Source of the DNA: Rhizobium album | GTDB taxonomy: Bacteria > Pseudomonadota > Alphaproteobacteria > Rhizobiales > Rhizobiaceae | DNA: 64,000 bases | Direction: 5' to 3' | Assembly: GCF_003122325.1 (NCBI RefSeq) | Contig: NZ_QFBC01000016.1 | Location: 104,538 to 168,537, forward strand | Shown here: positions 52,803-62,725 of the stretch, piece after piece | Layout: the number at the start of each line of letters is the position of its first letter | How positions within the stretch are numbered: the first letter of the stretch is position 1 | Made by a program: the position numbers and the translations under genes | Notes under the pieces: generated by a model | Told to the model about the DNA's origin: nothing | Databases searched by the model: none | What the model saw: the letters and a program-made list of their open reading frames with translations, nothing else

Positions 52803-55800
52803 ATGAGCAACGATCCCTTCACTCTCGACATGTTCGGCAGCAGCGCGCTGTCGTCCGGCTTTGGCCTCGGCGTCACAGCGTTTGGCGGTTTCGATGCCGT
52901 CGCGGCAAATGACGACGACCCGGAGCCGACACCGCCCTCTTCTGCACCGGCCTTGCCGGTCGCGACGGCAAAGCGTCCGGCGCCGCGGCGACAGGGCGGC
53001 CGGTCCAACTTCTACCTAGATGATGCCGATCGCGATCTTACGGCGACGTGGAAGGACCGGGCGCGCATCAACGTCGCCGCGATCCTGGTCGCCGGTGCGA
53101 TCGAGAAACAGGACCGGCCGGCCACTCGCGAAGAGCAGCAGCGGTTGATCCGCTTTACAGGCTTTGGCGCCTCGGAACTTGCGAACGCGATATTCCGTCG
53201 TCCGGGCGAGCCAGACTTCCGCGCCGGCTGGAGCGAGCTTGGCACTTCGCTCCAGAGTGCGGTTTCGGAGGCAGACTACGCGTCCCTTGCCCGATGCACC
53301 CAGTATGCGCATTTCACGCCGGAGTTCATCATCCGGTCCATCTGGGCGGGGTTGCAGCGCCTGGGCTGGCGTGGCGGCCGCGTGCTCGAGCCTGGCATCG
53401 GTACCGGCCTGTTCCCCGCGCTGATGCCAGAACCATTGCGCGATCGGAGTTTCTTCACCGGTATCGAGCTTGACCCTGTCACCGCCAGGATCGTCCGCCT
53501 GCTGCAGCCGAAGGCGCGGATCATCAACGGCGACTTTGCGCGCGCCGATCTGGCGCCGATTTACGATCTCGCCATCGGCAATCCGCCTTTCTCCGACCGG
53601 ACCGTCCGATCCGACCGGGCCTATCGCTCGCTGGGCTTGCGGCTGCATGACTATTTCATCGCCCGTTCGATCGATCTCCTGAAACCCGGCGCGCTCGCCG
53701 CCTTCGTCACCAGCGCCGGCACGATGGACAAGGCGGATGCGACAGCACGCGAGCACATCGCCAAAACCGCCGACCTGATCGCCGCGATCCGCTTGCCGGA
53801 AGGCAGTTTCCGACGGGAAGCCGGCACGGATGTCGTGGTCGACCTGCTCTTCTTCCGCAAGCGCAAGACCGGGGAGGCCGAGGGAGACCTCTCCTGGCTC
53901 GACCTTGAGGAGGTGCGACCGGCGACGCAAGACGACGGCGCAATTCGGGTGAACCGCTGGTTTGCGCGGCATCCTGATTTCGTCCTCGGCGATCATGCCC
54001 TGACCTCCGGCCCCTTTGGTGAGACCTACACCTGCCGACCACGTGTTGGCGAGGAGATTGAGGCAGCGCTCCAGGAAGCCGTCCGCCTGCTTCCCGAAGG
54101 CCGCTATGACGGTGAGCCGACCGAGATCGACATCGACCTCGAGACCGAGCTCGGCGAGATCGTCGACCTTCGCCCCGACAGTCGACAGGTCCGGGAGGGT
54201 AGCTTCTTCATCGACATCAGGCGCGGTCTCATGCAGATGGTCGACGGCGCGCCGGTCGAAGTCCAGGTGCGCAAGGGCCGCACCGGCGACGGCATGCCGC
54301 AAAAGCACGTCCGCATCATCAAGAAATTGATCCCGATCCGCGATGCCGTGCGCGATGTGCTGAAGGCCCAGGAACAGGATCGGCCCTGGCGCGACTGCCA
54401 AGTGCGCCTGAGGATCGCCTGGTCGAGCTTCGTGCGCGACTTCGGGCCGATCAACCACACCACCGTGTCGATCAGCGAGGATGAAGAAACCGGCGAGGTG
54501 CGTGAGACGCATCGCCGCCCGAACCTGCAGCCCTTTCTTGACGACCCCGATTGCTGGCTGGTCGCCTCGATCGAGGACTACGATCTCGACACCGACACCG
54601 CAAAACCAGGGCCGATTTTCTCCGAGCGGGTGATTTCGCCTCCTGCCCCGCCCGAAATCACCAGCGCCGCGGACGCTCTGGCCGTGGTGCTCAACGAACG
54701 CGGCCGCGTCGATATCGACCATATCGCCGAACTGCTGCACAGATATACCGATGCGGTGGTCGACGAACTCGGCGATGCGATCTTCCGGGATCCTGCCGAT
54801 GGCTCTTGGCAGACGGCGGATGCCTATCTCGCCGGCCCGGTCCGCACCAAGCTCTCTATCGCGGAAGCCGCCGCGGGACTGGATCCGGCCTACGAGCGCA
54901 ACGTTCGTGCGCTTCAGGCGGTCCAACCAGCCGACCTTCGCCCCTCCGACATCACCGCACGTCTCGGTGCGCCGTGGATTCCGGCGAGCGATGTCGTGGC
55001 TTTCGTCAAGCAGATGATGGGCGCAGACATCAGGATCCACCATATGCCGGAGCTTGGCAGCTGGACCGTGGAGGCGCGGCAGCTTGGCTACAGTGCCGCC
55101 GGCACATTCGAATGGGGCACCAGCCGACGCGACGCTGGTGAGCTGCTCGCCGATGCGCTGAACAGCCGCGTTCCACAGATCTTCGACGTCTTCAAGGACG
55201 CCGGCGGCGAACGGCGCGTGCTCAACGTCATCGATACCGAGGCCACGCGTAACAAGCTGCAGAAGATCAAGCAAGCCTTTCAGGACTGGGTGTGGACCGA
55301 TCCCGATCGCACCGACCGGCTGGCGCGGGTCTATAACGACCGGTTCAACAATCTCGCGCCCCGACGGTTCGACGGTTCCCATCTCAAACTTCCTGGCGCC
55401 TCGGGCGCCTTTTCTCTTTATGGGCACCAGAAACGCGGCGTCTGGCGGATCATCTCCTCCGGCTCGACCTACCTCGCCCACGCGGTCGGCGCGGGCAAGA
55501 CGATGACGATGGCCGCTGCCATCATGGAGCAGCGTCGGCTCGGGCTGATCGCCAAGGCGATGCTGGTCGTCCCCGGCCATTGCCTTGCGCAGGCGGCGCG
55601 CGAGTTTCTCGCGCTCTATCCCAATGCCCACATCCTGGTAGCGGACGAGACCAACTTCACCAAGGACAAGCGGGCGCGATTCTTGAGCCGGGCGGCGACC
55701 GCCACCTGGGATGCGATCATCATCACGCACTCGGCGTTCAGGTTCATCGCTGTGCCGTCGGCCTTTGAACAGCAGATGATCCACGACGAGCTCGAGCTCT

Positions 55801-57911
55801 ATGAGGATCTGCTGACCAAGGTCGACAGCGAGGATCGCGTCTCGCGCAAGCGCCTCGAACGACTGAAAGAGGGTCTGCAGGAACGCCTGGAGGGCCTCGC
55901 GACTCGCAAGGACGATCTTCTCACAATCTCGGAAATCGGTGTCGACCAGATCATTGTCGACGAGGCGCAGGAGTTCCGGAAGCTTTCCTTCGCGACCAAC
56001 ATGTCGACGTTGAAGGGTATCGATCCGAACGGCTCGCAGCGCGCCTGGAACCTCTACGTCAAATCCCGCTTCATCGAAACCAAGAATCCCGGCCGGGCGC
56101 TGGTGCTCGCTTCCGGCACGCCGATCACCAACACGCTCGGCGAGATGTTCTCTATCCAGCGCCTGCTCGGGCACGCAGCGCTCGCCGAACGTGGCCTGCA
56201 CGAATTCGATGCCTGGGCATCGTGCTTCGGCGACACGACCACCGAGCTCGAAATCCAGCCCTCCGGCAAATATAAGCCGGTCAGCCGCTTTGCGAGCTTC
56301 GTCAATGTGCCGGAACTGATCGCGATGTTCCGCGCCTTTGCCGACGTCGTCATGCCGGAGGATCTTCGCGAATATGTCAGGGTACCAACAATCTCCACCG
56401 GAAGGCGGCAGATTCTCACCGCCAAGCCGACGCCGGCCTTCAAGGCCTATCAGCAGATCCTCGATGCCCGCATCAAGGCGATCGAGATGCGCGAGGGACC
56501 GGTGCAACCTGGTGACGATATCCTGCTCTCGGTCATCACCGACGGCCGCCATGCGGCGATCGATCTGCGCCTCGTCATCCCGGCCAATGACAACGAGGAG
56601 GACAACAAGCTCAACCTTCTCGTCCGCAACGCCTTCCGGATCTGGCAGGAGACCAGCGAGGCCAGATATCTTCGCCCGGACGGCAAGGCTTACGAGCTGC
56701 CAGGTGCGGCGCAGATGATCTTTTCCGACCTCGGCACCATCAATGTCGAGAAGACCCGCGGCTTTTCCGCTTACCGCTGGATCCGCGACGAGCTCGTCCG
56801 GCTCGGTGTTCCGGGTTGCGAAATCGCCTTCATGCAGGACTTCAAGAAGACCGAGGCCAAGCAGCGGCTCTTCGGCGATGTGCGCGCCGGCCGGGTTCGG
56901 TTCCTGATCGGCCGTTCCGAGACGATGGGAACGGGCGTCAATGCGCAACTGCGCCTGAAAGCACTGCACCATCTCGATGTGCCGTGGCTGCCGTCTCACA
57001 TCGCGCAGCGCGAGGGCCGTATTGTCCGGCAGGGCAATCAGCACGATGTGGTCGATATCTTCGCCTATGCCACCGAAGGGTCGCTTGACGCTTCCATGTG
57101 GCAGAACAACGAGCGCAAGGCCCGCTTCATCGCGGCAGCGCTCAGCGGTGATACATCGATCCGCCGGCTTGAGGATCTCGGTGAAGGGCAGGCCAACCAG
57201 TTCGCCATGGCCAAGGCGATTGCCTCCGGCGACGAACGGCTGATGCAGAAAGCGGGACTGGAGGCCGACATCGCTCGGCTGGAACGGCTGCGCGCCGCCC
57301 ACGACGACGACCAATATGCGGTGCGCCGACAGACGCGCGATGCGGAGCGCGACATCGAGGTCTCGACCCGCCGCATCGCGGAGATCGGCCAGGATATAGA
57401 CCGGCTTGTGCCGACCACGGGCGACGCGTTCTCGATCACCGTTCTCGGCAAAGCCTACCAGGAACGCAAGGACGCCGGCCGCGCGCTGATGAAGGAGATC
57501 CTGACACTTCTCCAGCTGCAGCAGGAGGGTGAGGTTCATCTGGCGAGCATCGGCGGCTTCGATCTCGTCTATGAAGGCGAGCGCTTCGGAAAGGGCGATG
57601 GGTATCGTTACGCCACCACGCTGCAGCGCACCGGTGCGGATTACGAGATTGATCTTGCGGTGACGGTGACGCCTCTCGGCGCGATTTCCCGGCTCGAACA
57701 TGCGCTCGGCGGGTTCGACGAGGAAAGGGAACGCACTCGCCGTCATCTGGAGGAAGCGCGTCGGAGGCTTGCTTCCTATCGCTCGCGTGAAGGCGGTGTT
57801 TTCGCCTTTGCCGACGAACTTGCCGACAAGCGCCGGCGGCTCCGCGATGTCGATGATGCGCTCGCTGCCGCGGCGGTCGAGTGCGCCGACGGTCCGGCAG
57901 AAGCTGCTTGA
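52803..57911 (+). CDS. Giant N6-adenine methylase-SF2 helicase polyvalent protein
   Basis: 1702 residues. A methyltransferase domain has motif I EPGIGTG (196-202) and catalytic NPPF (260-263). A superfamily 2/SNF2 helicase has Walker A GAGKT (896-900), Walker B DEAQ (1053-1056) and motif VI QREGRIVRQGN (near 1402-1412). A C-terminal coiled coil follows (about 1480-1540). The combination resembles DarB-like and plasmid polyvalent proteins that protect incoming DNA from host restriction during conjugation. GAGGAG lies before the ATG. It is the largest gene in the window, with an intact frame. Confidence 0.88.
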   Translation: MSNDPFTLDMFGSSALSSGFGLGVTAFGGFDAVAANDDDPEPTPPSSAPALPVATAKRPAPRRQGGRSNFYLDDADRDLTATWKDRARINVAAILVAGAIEKQDRPATREEQQRLIRFTGFGASELANAIFRRPGEPDFRAGWSELGTSLQSAVSEADYASLARCTQYAHFTPEFIIRSIWAGLQRLGWRGGRVLEPGIGTGLFPALMPEPLRDRSFFTGIELDPVTARIVRLLQPKARIINGDFARADLAPIYDLAIGNPPFSDRTVRSDRAYRSLGLRLHDYFIARSIDLLKPGALAAFVTSAGTMDKADATAREHIAKTADLIAAIRLPEGSFRREAGTDVVVDLLFFRKRKTGEAEGDLSWLDLEEVRPATQDDGAIRVNRWFARHPDFVLGDHALTSGPFGETYTCRPRVGEEIEAALQEAVRLLPEGRYDGEPTEIDIDLETELGEIVDLRPDSRQVREGSFFIDIRRGLMQMVDGAPVEVQVRKGRTGDGMPQKHVRIIKKLIPIRDAVRDVLKAQEQDRPWRDCQVRLRIAWSSFVRDFGPINHTTVSISEDEETGEVRETHRRPNLQPFLDDPDCWLVASIEDYDLDTDTAKPGPIFSERVISPPAPPEITSAADALAVVLNERGRVDIDHIAELLHRYTDAVVDELGDAIFRDPADGSWQTADAYLAGPVRTKLSIAEAAAGLDPAYERNVRALQAVQPADLRPSDITARLGAPWIPASDVVAFVKQMMGADIRIHHMPELGSWTVEARQLGYSAAGTFEWGTSRRDAGELLADALNSRVPQIFDVFKDAGGERRVLNVIDTEATRNKLQKIKQAFQDWVWTDPDRTDRLARVYNDRFNNLAPRRFDGSHLKLPGASGAFSLYGHQKRGVWRIISSGSTYLAHAVGAGKTMTMAAAIMEQRRLGLIAKAMLVVPGHCLAQAAREFLALYPNAHILVADETNFTKDKRARFLSRAATATWDAIIITHSAFRFIAVPSAFEQQMIHDELELYEDLLTKVDSEDRVSRKRLERLKEGLQERLEGLATRKDDLLTISEIGVDQIIVDEAQEFRKLSFATNMSTLKGIDPNGSQRAWNLYVKSRFIETKNPGRALVLASGTPITNTLGEMFSIQRLLGHAALAERGLHEFDAWASCFGDTTTELEIQPSGKYKPVSRFASFVNVPELIAMFRAFADVVMPEDLREYVRVPTISTGRRQILTAKPTPAFKAYQQILDARIKAIEMREGPVQPGDDILLSVITDGRHAAIDLRLVIPANDNEEDNKLNLLVRNAFRIWQETSEARYLRPDGKAYELPGAAQMIFSDLGTINVEKTRGFSAYRWIRDELVRLGVPGCEIAFMQDFKKTEAKQRLFGDVRAGRVRFLIGRSETMGTGVNAQLRLKALHHLDVPWLPSHIAQREGRIVRQGNQHDVVDIFAYATEGSLDASMWQNNERKARFIAAALSGDTSIRRLEDLGEGQANQFAMAKAIASGDERLMQKAGLEADIARLERLRAAHDDDQYAVRRQTRDAERDIEVSTRRIAEIGQDIDRLVPTTGDAFSITVLGKAYQERKDAGRALMKEILTLLQLQQEGEVHLASIGGFDLVYEGERFGKGDGYRYATTLQRTGADYEIDLAVTVTPLGAISRLEHALGGFDEERERTRRHLEEARRRLASYRSREGGVFAFADELADKRRRLRDVDDALAAAAVECADGPAEAA

Positions 57912-58089
57912 TCGGGAGCGTCATTTGAATGCGGCGCAGCATTTGCATAGCTGCGTTGCACAAAAAATCATTCCCCGCTGATCAAAAATCGATCATAACG
58001 CACACAGCTGATGCACATGGCGGTTTTCCTCCCAGTGCCGCCGCAGCAGCTGTTCCCCTCTGGAGGTTTAAATTACCTTCATACCTATA

Positions 58090-58121
58090 GGGCCCGAGTT
58101 TCTCGTGGCCCTCTTTTTTTG
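58090..58121 (+). terminator. Rho-independent terminator
   Basis: The stem AGGGCCCGAG pairs imperfectly with CTCGTGGCCCT and is followed by CTTTTTTT. It ends the plus-strand transcript of the helicase-methylase gene about 180 bases after its stop and also lies beyond the stop of the minus-strand gene at 58157. Confidence 0.75.
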
Positions 58122-58156
58122 CCCTGATTTCCGTCCGTCGGTATCGCCCATGACGA

Positions 58157-58459
58157 TCATGTCTTTCCGTGGTTTTGCCGCGCACATGAAATCGTCTCGA
58201 CACGCTCGATCGTTTCGATCAACCGGTCGCTCGCATCCTCCGGGTTGTTCAGGATAGCCACGATGTCGGAAAGGCGCGGATCTTTCAGGCCGACCTTGTA
58301 GATCGCAATTCCGGCATCGATACTCGCCTCCATGGCTCTCAGCCCCTCGAAATGCTGTGACACCTCTTGGCGGGCGATCCCCAAGGTCTCGGCGAATCCC
58401 AGGATTTCGTCCGTTCCCGGAACGACGTGAAAGGCGAATATCTCTCTCGCAGCGCGCAT
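58157..58459 (-). CDS. Hypothetical protein, only minus-strand gene in the backbone block
   Basis: 100 residues, starting MRAAREIFAFHVVPGTDEILGF and containing VSQHFEGLRAMEASIDAGIAIY. GGGAG lies at good distance before the ATG, which supports it as a real gene. No family recognised. It points against all its neighbours and ends near the terminator of the helicase gene. Confidence 0.6.
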   Translation of the reverse strand: MRAAREIFAFHVVPGTDEILGFAETLGIARQEVSQHFEGLRAMEASIDAGIAIYKVGLKDPRLSDIVAILNNPEDASDRLIETIERVETISCARQNHGKT

Positions 58460-58788
58460 CGTAAATCTCCCTGATCTGCGGCCTGTCTACGGCTCCGCCC
58501 GGTCGCACGGAACTAGTGTGAGTGAAGAAGGGAGGAGAAGGACGAGGGAAGGAACCGCTCGCAGATCGGTCGTCCCGTCGCCGCTTACGCTCAACCGCCG
58601 CCTCCGCATCCCGGCCACTCGTCCCGCGCAGGGCTCAAGAGCCCCGCTTGTCCTTCGCAGCAGGGATGCTCGGCCGCAGTTGCGCCAGTCCGCCCGTCCT
58701 GCGGTCCGGGAGATGTCTTCGGAAAGAAATGAAGACAGGAAGGACCGGCAAGAGGCCGCGTCCCCGCATCCCGGAAGAGGAAAATCTC
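58460..58788. other. GC-rich leader before the ParB-like gene
   Basis: About 330 bases holding the start region of the minus-strand gene and a GC-rich leader with a GGGCT/AGCCC hairpin around CAAG near 58640, and the word CCGCATCCCGG repeated at about 58605 and 58764. A longer frame through it exists for the ParB-like gene but lacks a binding site. Confidence 0.45.
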
Positions 58789-60543
58789 ATGCACATCATG
58801 AAGGTCGATCCGCGCTCGTTGAAGGACAATCCCGACAATACCCGCCAGTCGAAGTCCACGCCGCAGGCCGATGCGTTGCTGCTCGCCACAATCAAGGCGG
58901 TCGGCATCATCCAGCCGCCCGTCATTTTTGCAGAGGTCGGTGGTGGCAACGGCTACGTCATCGAAGCCGGCCATCGCCGCACCCGCATGGCGATCGCCGC
59001 AGGCCTCGAGGAAATCGAAGTTCTCGTCGTCGAAGCTGCCAATGACAATGGCGCGATGCGATCGATGGTCGAGAACATCGCACGTGAGCCTCTGAACCCC
59101 GTAGACCAGTGGCGCGGCATCGAACGCCTCGTCGCACTCGACTGGACCGAGGAAGCAATCGCGGTGGCACTTGCCCTGCCCGTCCGACAGATCCGCAAGC
59201 TGAGGCTCCTTGCGAACGTCCTTCCGGCGATGCTCGACCAGATGGCGTTCGGCGATATGCCGAATGAGCAACAGCTCCGCACGATCGCGGCAGCACATCT
59301 CGATGAGCAGAAGGAAGTCTGGAAGGCGCAGAAGCCGAAGAAGGGCCAGCCTGCCCAGTGGTGGCAGATCGCCAATGCGCTGACCAAGACCCGGATGTAT
59401 GCCAAGGATGCGAGCTTCGGTGACGAACTCCGGGAAGCCTACGGCATCGCATGGATCGAGGATCTGTTCGCTCCCGCCGATGAGGACAGCCGCTACACCA
59501 CCAATGTCGAAGCATATCTCGGCGCCCAGCAGGAGTGGATGACGAACAATCTGCCCAAGAAGGGAATGATCGCCGAGGTTTCTCAATGGGGCGAGGCCAA
59601 GCTGCCGCAGAAGGCGAGCCGCGTCTATGGCAAGCCAGGCAAGGGCGACCACACAGCCATGTATCTGGATCGGAACGGCAAGGTTCAGACCGTGCACTAC
59701 CGGATGCCCGAGGAGAAGAAGGCCAAGGGCAAGGGAGCGGTCGCCGAAGGTGGCGGCGCCGGTGGCGATGATGTGATCGACGCGCCGAAGCAGCGTCCTG
59801 ACGTCACGCAGAAGGGCCACGACATGATCGGTGACCTCAGGACCGATGCACTCCACGAGGCGCTCGCCCGCGCACCGATCGAGGACGACACGCTGATGGC
59901 CCTCCTTGTCCTCGCCTTTGCCGGCATGAATGTCCGGGTCGACTCCGGGGCAAACGACCACGTCTTCGGCGCGAAGCGGTTCGCCCGCCATGTGGCTCGG
60001 TTGCTCGACGCTGACGGCAAGCTCGCCTTCGACCGCGACACCTTGCGGATTGCCGCCCGCTCGATGCTGGTCGATGTGCTGTCGTGCCGCCGCGGCATGT
60101 CGAACAGCGGTATCGTCTCGCGCATAGCCGGCGACGCCATCGGTGCGGACGGATATCTCCCGAACATGGGCACGGAGGATTTCCTGCTTTGCCTGTCGCG
60201 GCAGGCGCTTGAAGCCTCGTGCAAAGGCACCTCGGTTCTCCCGCGCCCGAAGGTCCGCGAGACCCGTGCCGCACTGGTCGAGCACTTCAAGGACGGGCAC
60301 TTCGTCCATGCGGCGGCCCTGTTCGCCCCCGATCCGAGGGATCTCGCCGAGCTGATCAAGCAAGGCGAGGCGGTGGAGGATGACGCCGCTGCCGCCACTG
60401 GGGAAACAGCAGATGGTCTTGAAGGCGAGCTTGCCGATGGCAGCCTCGCCGACGAGGCGCCCGATCTTGATGTCGCTGATCCGGAGGCCGATGACCGCGC
60501 CACCGACGAGGACGAAACCGCCTACGGCATCGCGGCAGAATAG
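58789..60543 (+). CDS. ParB/RepB-like plasmid partition-type protein
   Basis: 584 residues. N-terminal ParB domain (VDPRSLKDNPDNTRQS, VIEAGHRRTRMAIAAG with the GHRR box, MVENIAREPLNPVDQWRGI) followed by a helix-turn-helix region near residues 120-160 (WTEEAIAVALALPVRQIRKL). The long C-terminus ends in an acidic tail. It is larger than partition ParB proteins and belongs to the plasmid group linked to ArdC and helicase-methylases. CTP-dependent or nuclease activity is possible. AGAGG precedes the ATG at 58789. Confidence 0.85.
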   Translation: MHIMKVDPRSLKDNPDNTRQSKSTPQADALLLATIKAVGIIQPPVIFAEVGGGNGYVIEAGHRRTRMAIAAGLEEIEVLVVEAANDNGAMRSMVENIAREPLNPVDQWRGIERLVALDWTEEAIAVALALPVRQIRKLRLLANVLPAMLDQMAFGDMPNEQQLRTIAAAHLDEQKEVWKAQKPKKGQPAQWWQIANALTKTRMYAKDASFGDELREAYGIAWIEDLFAPADEDSRYTTNVEAYLGAQQEWMTNNLPKKGMIAEVSQWGEAKLPQKASRVYGKPGKGDHTAMYLDRNGKVQTVHYRMPEEKKAKGKGAVAEGGGAGGDDVIDAPKQRPDVTQKGHDMIGDLRTDALHEALARAPIEDDTLMALLVLAFAGMNVRVDSGANDHVFGAKRFARHVARLLDADGKLAFDRDTLRIAARSMLVDVLSCRRGMSNSGIVSRIAGDAIGADGYLPNMGTEDFLLCLSRQALEASCKGTSVLPRPKVRETRAALVEHFKDGHFVHAAALFAPDPRDLAELIKQGEAVEDDAAAATGETADGLEGELADGSLADEAPDLDVADPEADDRATDEDETAYGIAAE

Positions 60544-60574
60544 CCGCCGCTCTTCCAACTTTTCCGATCGACCC

Positions 60575-60600
60575 CCGCCGCCGACCATCACCGGCGGCGG
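60575..60600. terminator. Hairpin after the ParB-like gene
   Basis: CCGCCGCC at 60575-60582 pairs with GGCGGCGG at 60593-60600 around a ten-base loop, followed by TTCGTTTCC. It lies 30 bases past the stop and before the next binding site; termination is probably partial. Confidence 0.55.
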
Positions 60601-60639
60601 TTCGTTTCCATGAACCGCAGAATTTCGAGGAGATGTCCA

Positions 60640-61116
60640 ATGTCTGCGTCCCTGATTTACGACCGCGCCCCGATCGGCTCCATCGTTACCTGGTCCGACG
60701 GCACGCCCCGCCCACCCGAGCGCTTCAAAAAGAAGCTCGCGGCCTGGCTGACCCGCAACAGCAAGGGCCGGCTGATCCGCAAAGAGGGTCCGCGCCAATC
60801 CGGAAACTACACCTCGCCGGCATATTTCACGCTGCACGAGGCGGATTTCGGCAGCGGGAACACCATCGTCATGCGCATCCACCGAACTTTTGGCCTCGAT
60901 TCCGATCTCACCTTCAAGGTGCTCGAGCGCCCCGCCCTCGGTTCGATCCGCGTCTTCGATCGCGCCGGATCGAGTGCCGAACTCGTCCACCTCGCCGACA
61001 ATCGCGAGGCGGCTGCGGCCTGGCTTAAAGAGCATGGATATCCAAACGCTGTGCTCGAAGAGGTGACCGCCGACGAGGTTGCGGCTGCGCATGTCGAAGG
61101 GAGGGCGGCCGCATGA
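60640..61116 (+). CDS. Hypothetical plasmid protein
   Basis: 158 residues from the ATG at 60640, which has GAGGAG eight bases upstream. Contains GSIVTWSDGTPRPPERFKKKLAAW and FTLHEADFGSG; no domain recognised. Its stop overlaps the next gene by four bases, so the two (and the third at 62003) are translationally coupled. Confidence 0.7.
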   Translation: MSASLIYDRAPIGSIVTWSDGTPRPPERFKKKLAAWLTRNSKGRLIRKEGPRQSGNYTSPAYFTLHEADFGSGNTIVMRIHRTFGLDSDLTFKVLERPALGSIRVFDRAGSSAELVHLADNREAAAAWLKEHGYPNAVLEEVTADEVAAAHVEGRAAA

Positions 61117-62006
61117 ATGCCCCCGAACGTCAGGATGAAACGCCTTCGATCTCTGAGACGATGGGAGTAGAATTCGGCATCAGCGCCGAGGGATTTCCGG
61201 TCGCCCGGATCGGCGATACGCATCTGGCAATGGTGCCGGCGCGCGATGGCGCGAGCTTCCTCGCGAGCACCTGGCGGCTTAACCGTCCGCTTTCCGAGCT
61301 GACGCGCGCAGATTTCTACGGTCATGATGGCCGCCTCGAGGATGAGGCGGCTTTTCGCGCCCGGGTCTTCGAGACGGCCCAGCACAAGCGCGAGTTATCC
61401 GCCCTGAGGCGGATCCAGACCCGCATGACGGCCAGTACGCCCTGGGGACCGTCGCAGCTTGCGACCGTCTACGCGGAGGGGATCGTGTCCCATATGACGG
61501 CTGGCCATGGCGGGTTTCATCTGTCGGCCGAACGGAATCTTCGCGTCTCCCCGTTGCTGCGAAAGTCCTCGCACTGGTACGAGGAGGATGCCGAATGGGC
61601 CATCGTCGCCCTCTCCTTCCCGGAGCTCTTCACCTCATACGAGCGCAAATGTGCGGACGAGACATTCCGCAACAGCTGGCCGACCGCATGGGAAGAGATC
61701 CACGGGCGCGAACTCGGGTCCGGCCAATCCTGGAGGAAGGACCGGCAAGCCTTCGAGCGCAGGCATGCCGGCGACTGGGTCGTCGTCTCGGCGATCTATT
61801 CCAGCCACCATGCCGATATGACGGAGGTGGTCGCCACGCGCGGCGGCGTGCGGGACCAACGTGCCGACGAGCGGCGCTTTCTTGTTCCGAGCGCCGAATA
61901 TGCAACCCGTGGGCCGTTCGGCTTCGTCATCGATGGTGAACGTCACGCCGTCTATGACGGTCCTTCGGACTTCATCGGCTGGCGGCGGAGGAGGACCGGG
62001 ACATGA
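61113..62006 (+). CDS. DUF7007-like plasmid protein
   Basis: 297 residues. The central STPWGPSQLATVYAEGIVSH then TAGHGGFHLSAERN and WYEEDAEWAIVALSFPELF resemble the DUF7007 type of plasmid proteins. The match is from memory, so the family name is tentative. Overlaps both neighbours by four bases. Confidence 0.65.
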   Translation: MNAPERQDETPSISETMGVEFGISAEGFPVARIGDTHLAMVPARDGASFLASTWRLNRPLSELTRADFYGHDGRLEDEAAFRARVFETAQHKRELSALRRIQTRMTASTPWGPSQLATVYAEGIVSHMTAGHGGFHLSAERNLRVSPLLRKSSHWYEEDAEWAIVALSFPELFTSYERKCADETFRNSWPTAWEEIHGRELGSGQSWRKDRQAFERRHAGDWVVVSAIYSSHHADMTEVVATRGGVRDQRADERRFLVPSAEYATRGPFGFVIDGERHAVYDGPSDFIGWRRRRTGT

Positions 62007-62338
62007 ACCCGATCAGTCCGTGGGTGCTCCTTGCCCGCATGGAGGTGGCGCGGCGCGAAACGCGCCATCACCTCGATCTCATCCATCGGCAGATTGCCGC
62101 ACGCGCTGAGCGCCTGGCTGTGACCGAAAAGGCGAAAGCCAGAAACCGCACGCACAAGCGCTCCGGCTCACGATGGACCCGTTCCGATGAGATGCTGTTT
62201 CAAGATCACGTCGATCGCCTGTCATTCGAGCGGCGCAGCGAACTCGAGGCGCTCACCCGAAAGCTGGAGCGTCAGGACCGCGCCATCACCACGTTACGGC
62301 AGAAACGCGGCGATTCTGCTTGGCGAGAGGCTGCGTGA
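62003..62338 (+). CDS. Small basic coiled-coil hypothetical protein
   Basis: 111 residues, rich in Arg and Glu, predicted largely helical (LLARMEVARRETRHHLDLIHRQ; LEALTRKLERQDRAITTLRQK). The family is unknown. Third gene of the coupled trio. Confidence 0.65.
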   Translation: MNPISPWVLLARMEVARRETRHHLDLIHRQIAARAERLAVTEKAKARNRTHKRSGSRWTRSDEMLFQDHVDRLSFERRSELEALTRKLERQDRAITTLRQKRGDSAWREAA

Positions 62339-62443
62339 GAGGCGGTCGACGGTAGCGCATTGGCGGAGTGCGCCCGCGTGTTCGATGAGGGGCTTTGCGA
62401 GGATGGCCATCGTTTCCCAAATTCGGCCTCGGGGAGAGTCTCA

Positions 62444-62688
62444 GCCCCGTGCCGGTCTGCCCTTCGTGTTCGTTGCGGTCTGAACCGGCGGCCGGTCGTT
62501 TCAAGGCCGCTGTCGCGCCGCGGGGCGGCCGAAACAGCCTCGCTGCGCAAAGCGAACCCGCGTCCCGCGCTGGGTGCCCCCGCTTGGTCGCAAGCCCGCT
62601 CCGCTCACTCAGCCGCTCCGGACCTCTGAAATCGCCCGTCCCTCGCCGGTTCCTTTTGACCGCACCGAAGGGCAGACCGGCACGGGGC
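62444..62688. repeat. 245-base imperfect hairpin leader
   Basis: Outer arms are a perfect 23-base inverted repeat (62444-62466 with 62666-62688). Inside are a second stem (62474-62480 with 62658-62664) and a third (AACCGGCG at 62483-62490 with 62644-62651), and weaker pairing further in. The whole segment, just upstream of the gene at 62726, folds into one very long hairpin. No coding sequence. Confidence 0.7.
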
Positions 62689-62725
62689 CGGAACCGCTTC
62701 GGAGGGAACCGAAAAGGAAACCGAT

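Noticed and set aside
53016..57746. A 1576-codon open frame on the minus strand opposite the helicase-methylase gene
   Set aside because: It mirrors the codon bias of the high-GC sense gene (complement of third-position G/C), has no domain and no ribosome binding site; the sense strand has clear methylase and helicase motifs.
58789..60543. A repABC replication/partition locus
   Set aside because: The ParB-like protein is much longer than RepB and no RepA-type ATPase or RepC is encoded nearby.
58591..61092. An 833-codon minus-strand frame opposite the ParB-like and following genes
   Set aside because: Same GC-driven antisense effect. It crosses the boundary of two real genes and their intergenic hairpin and has no recognisable domain.
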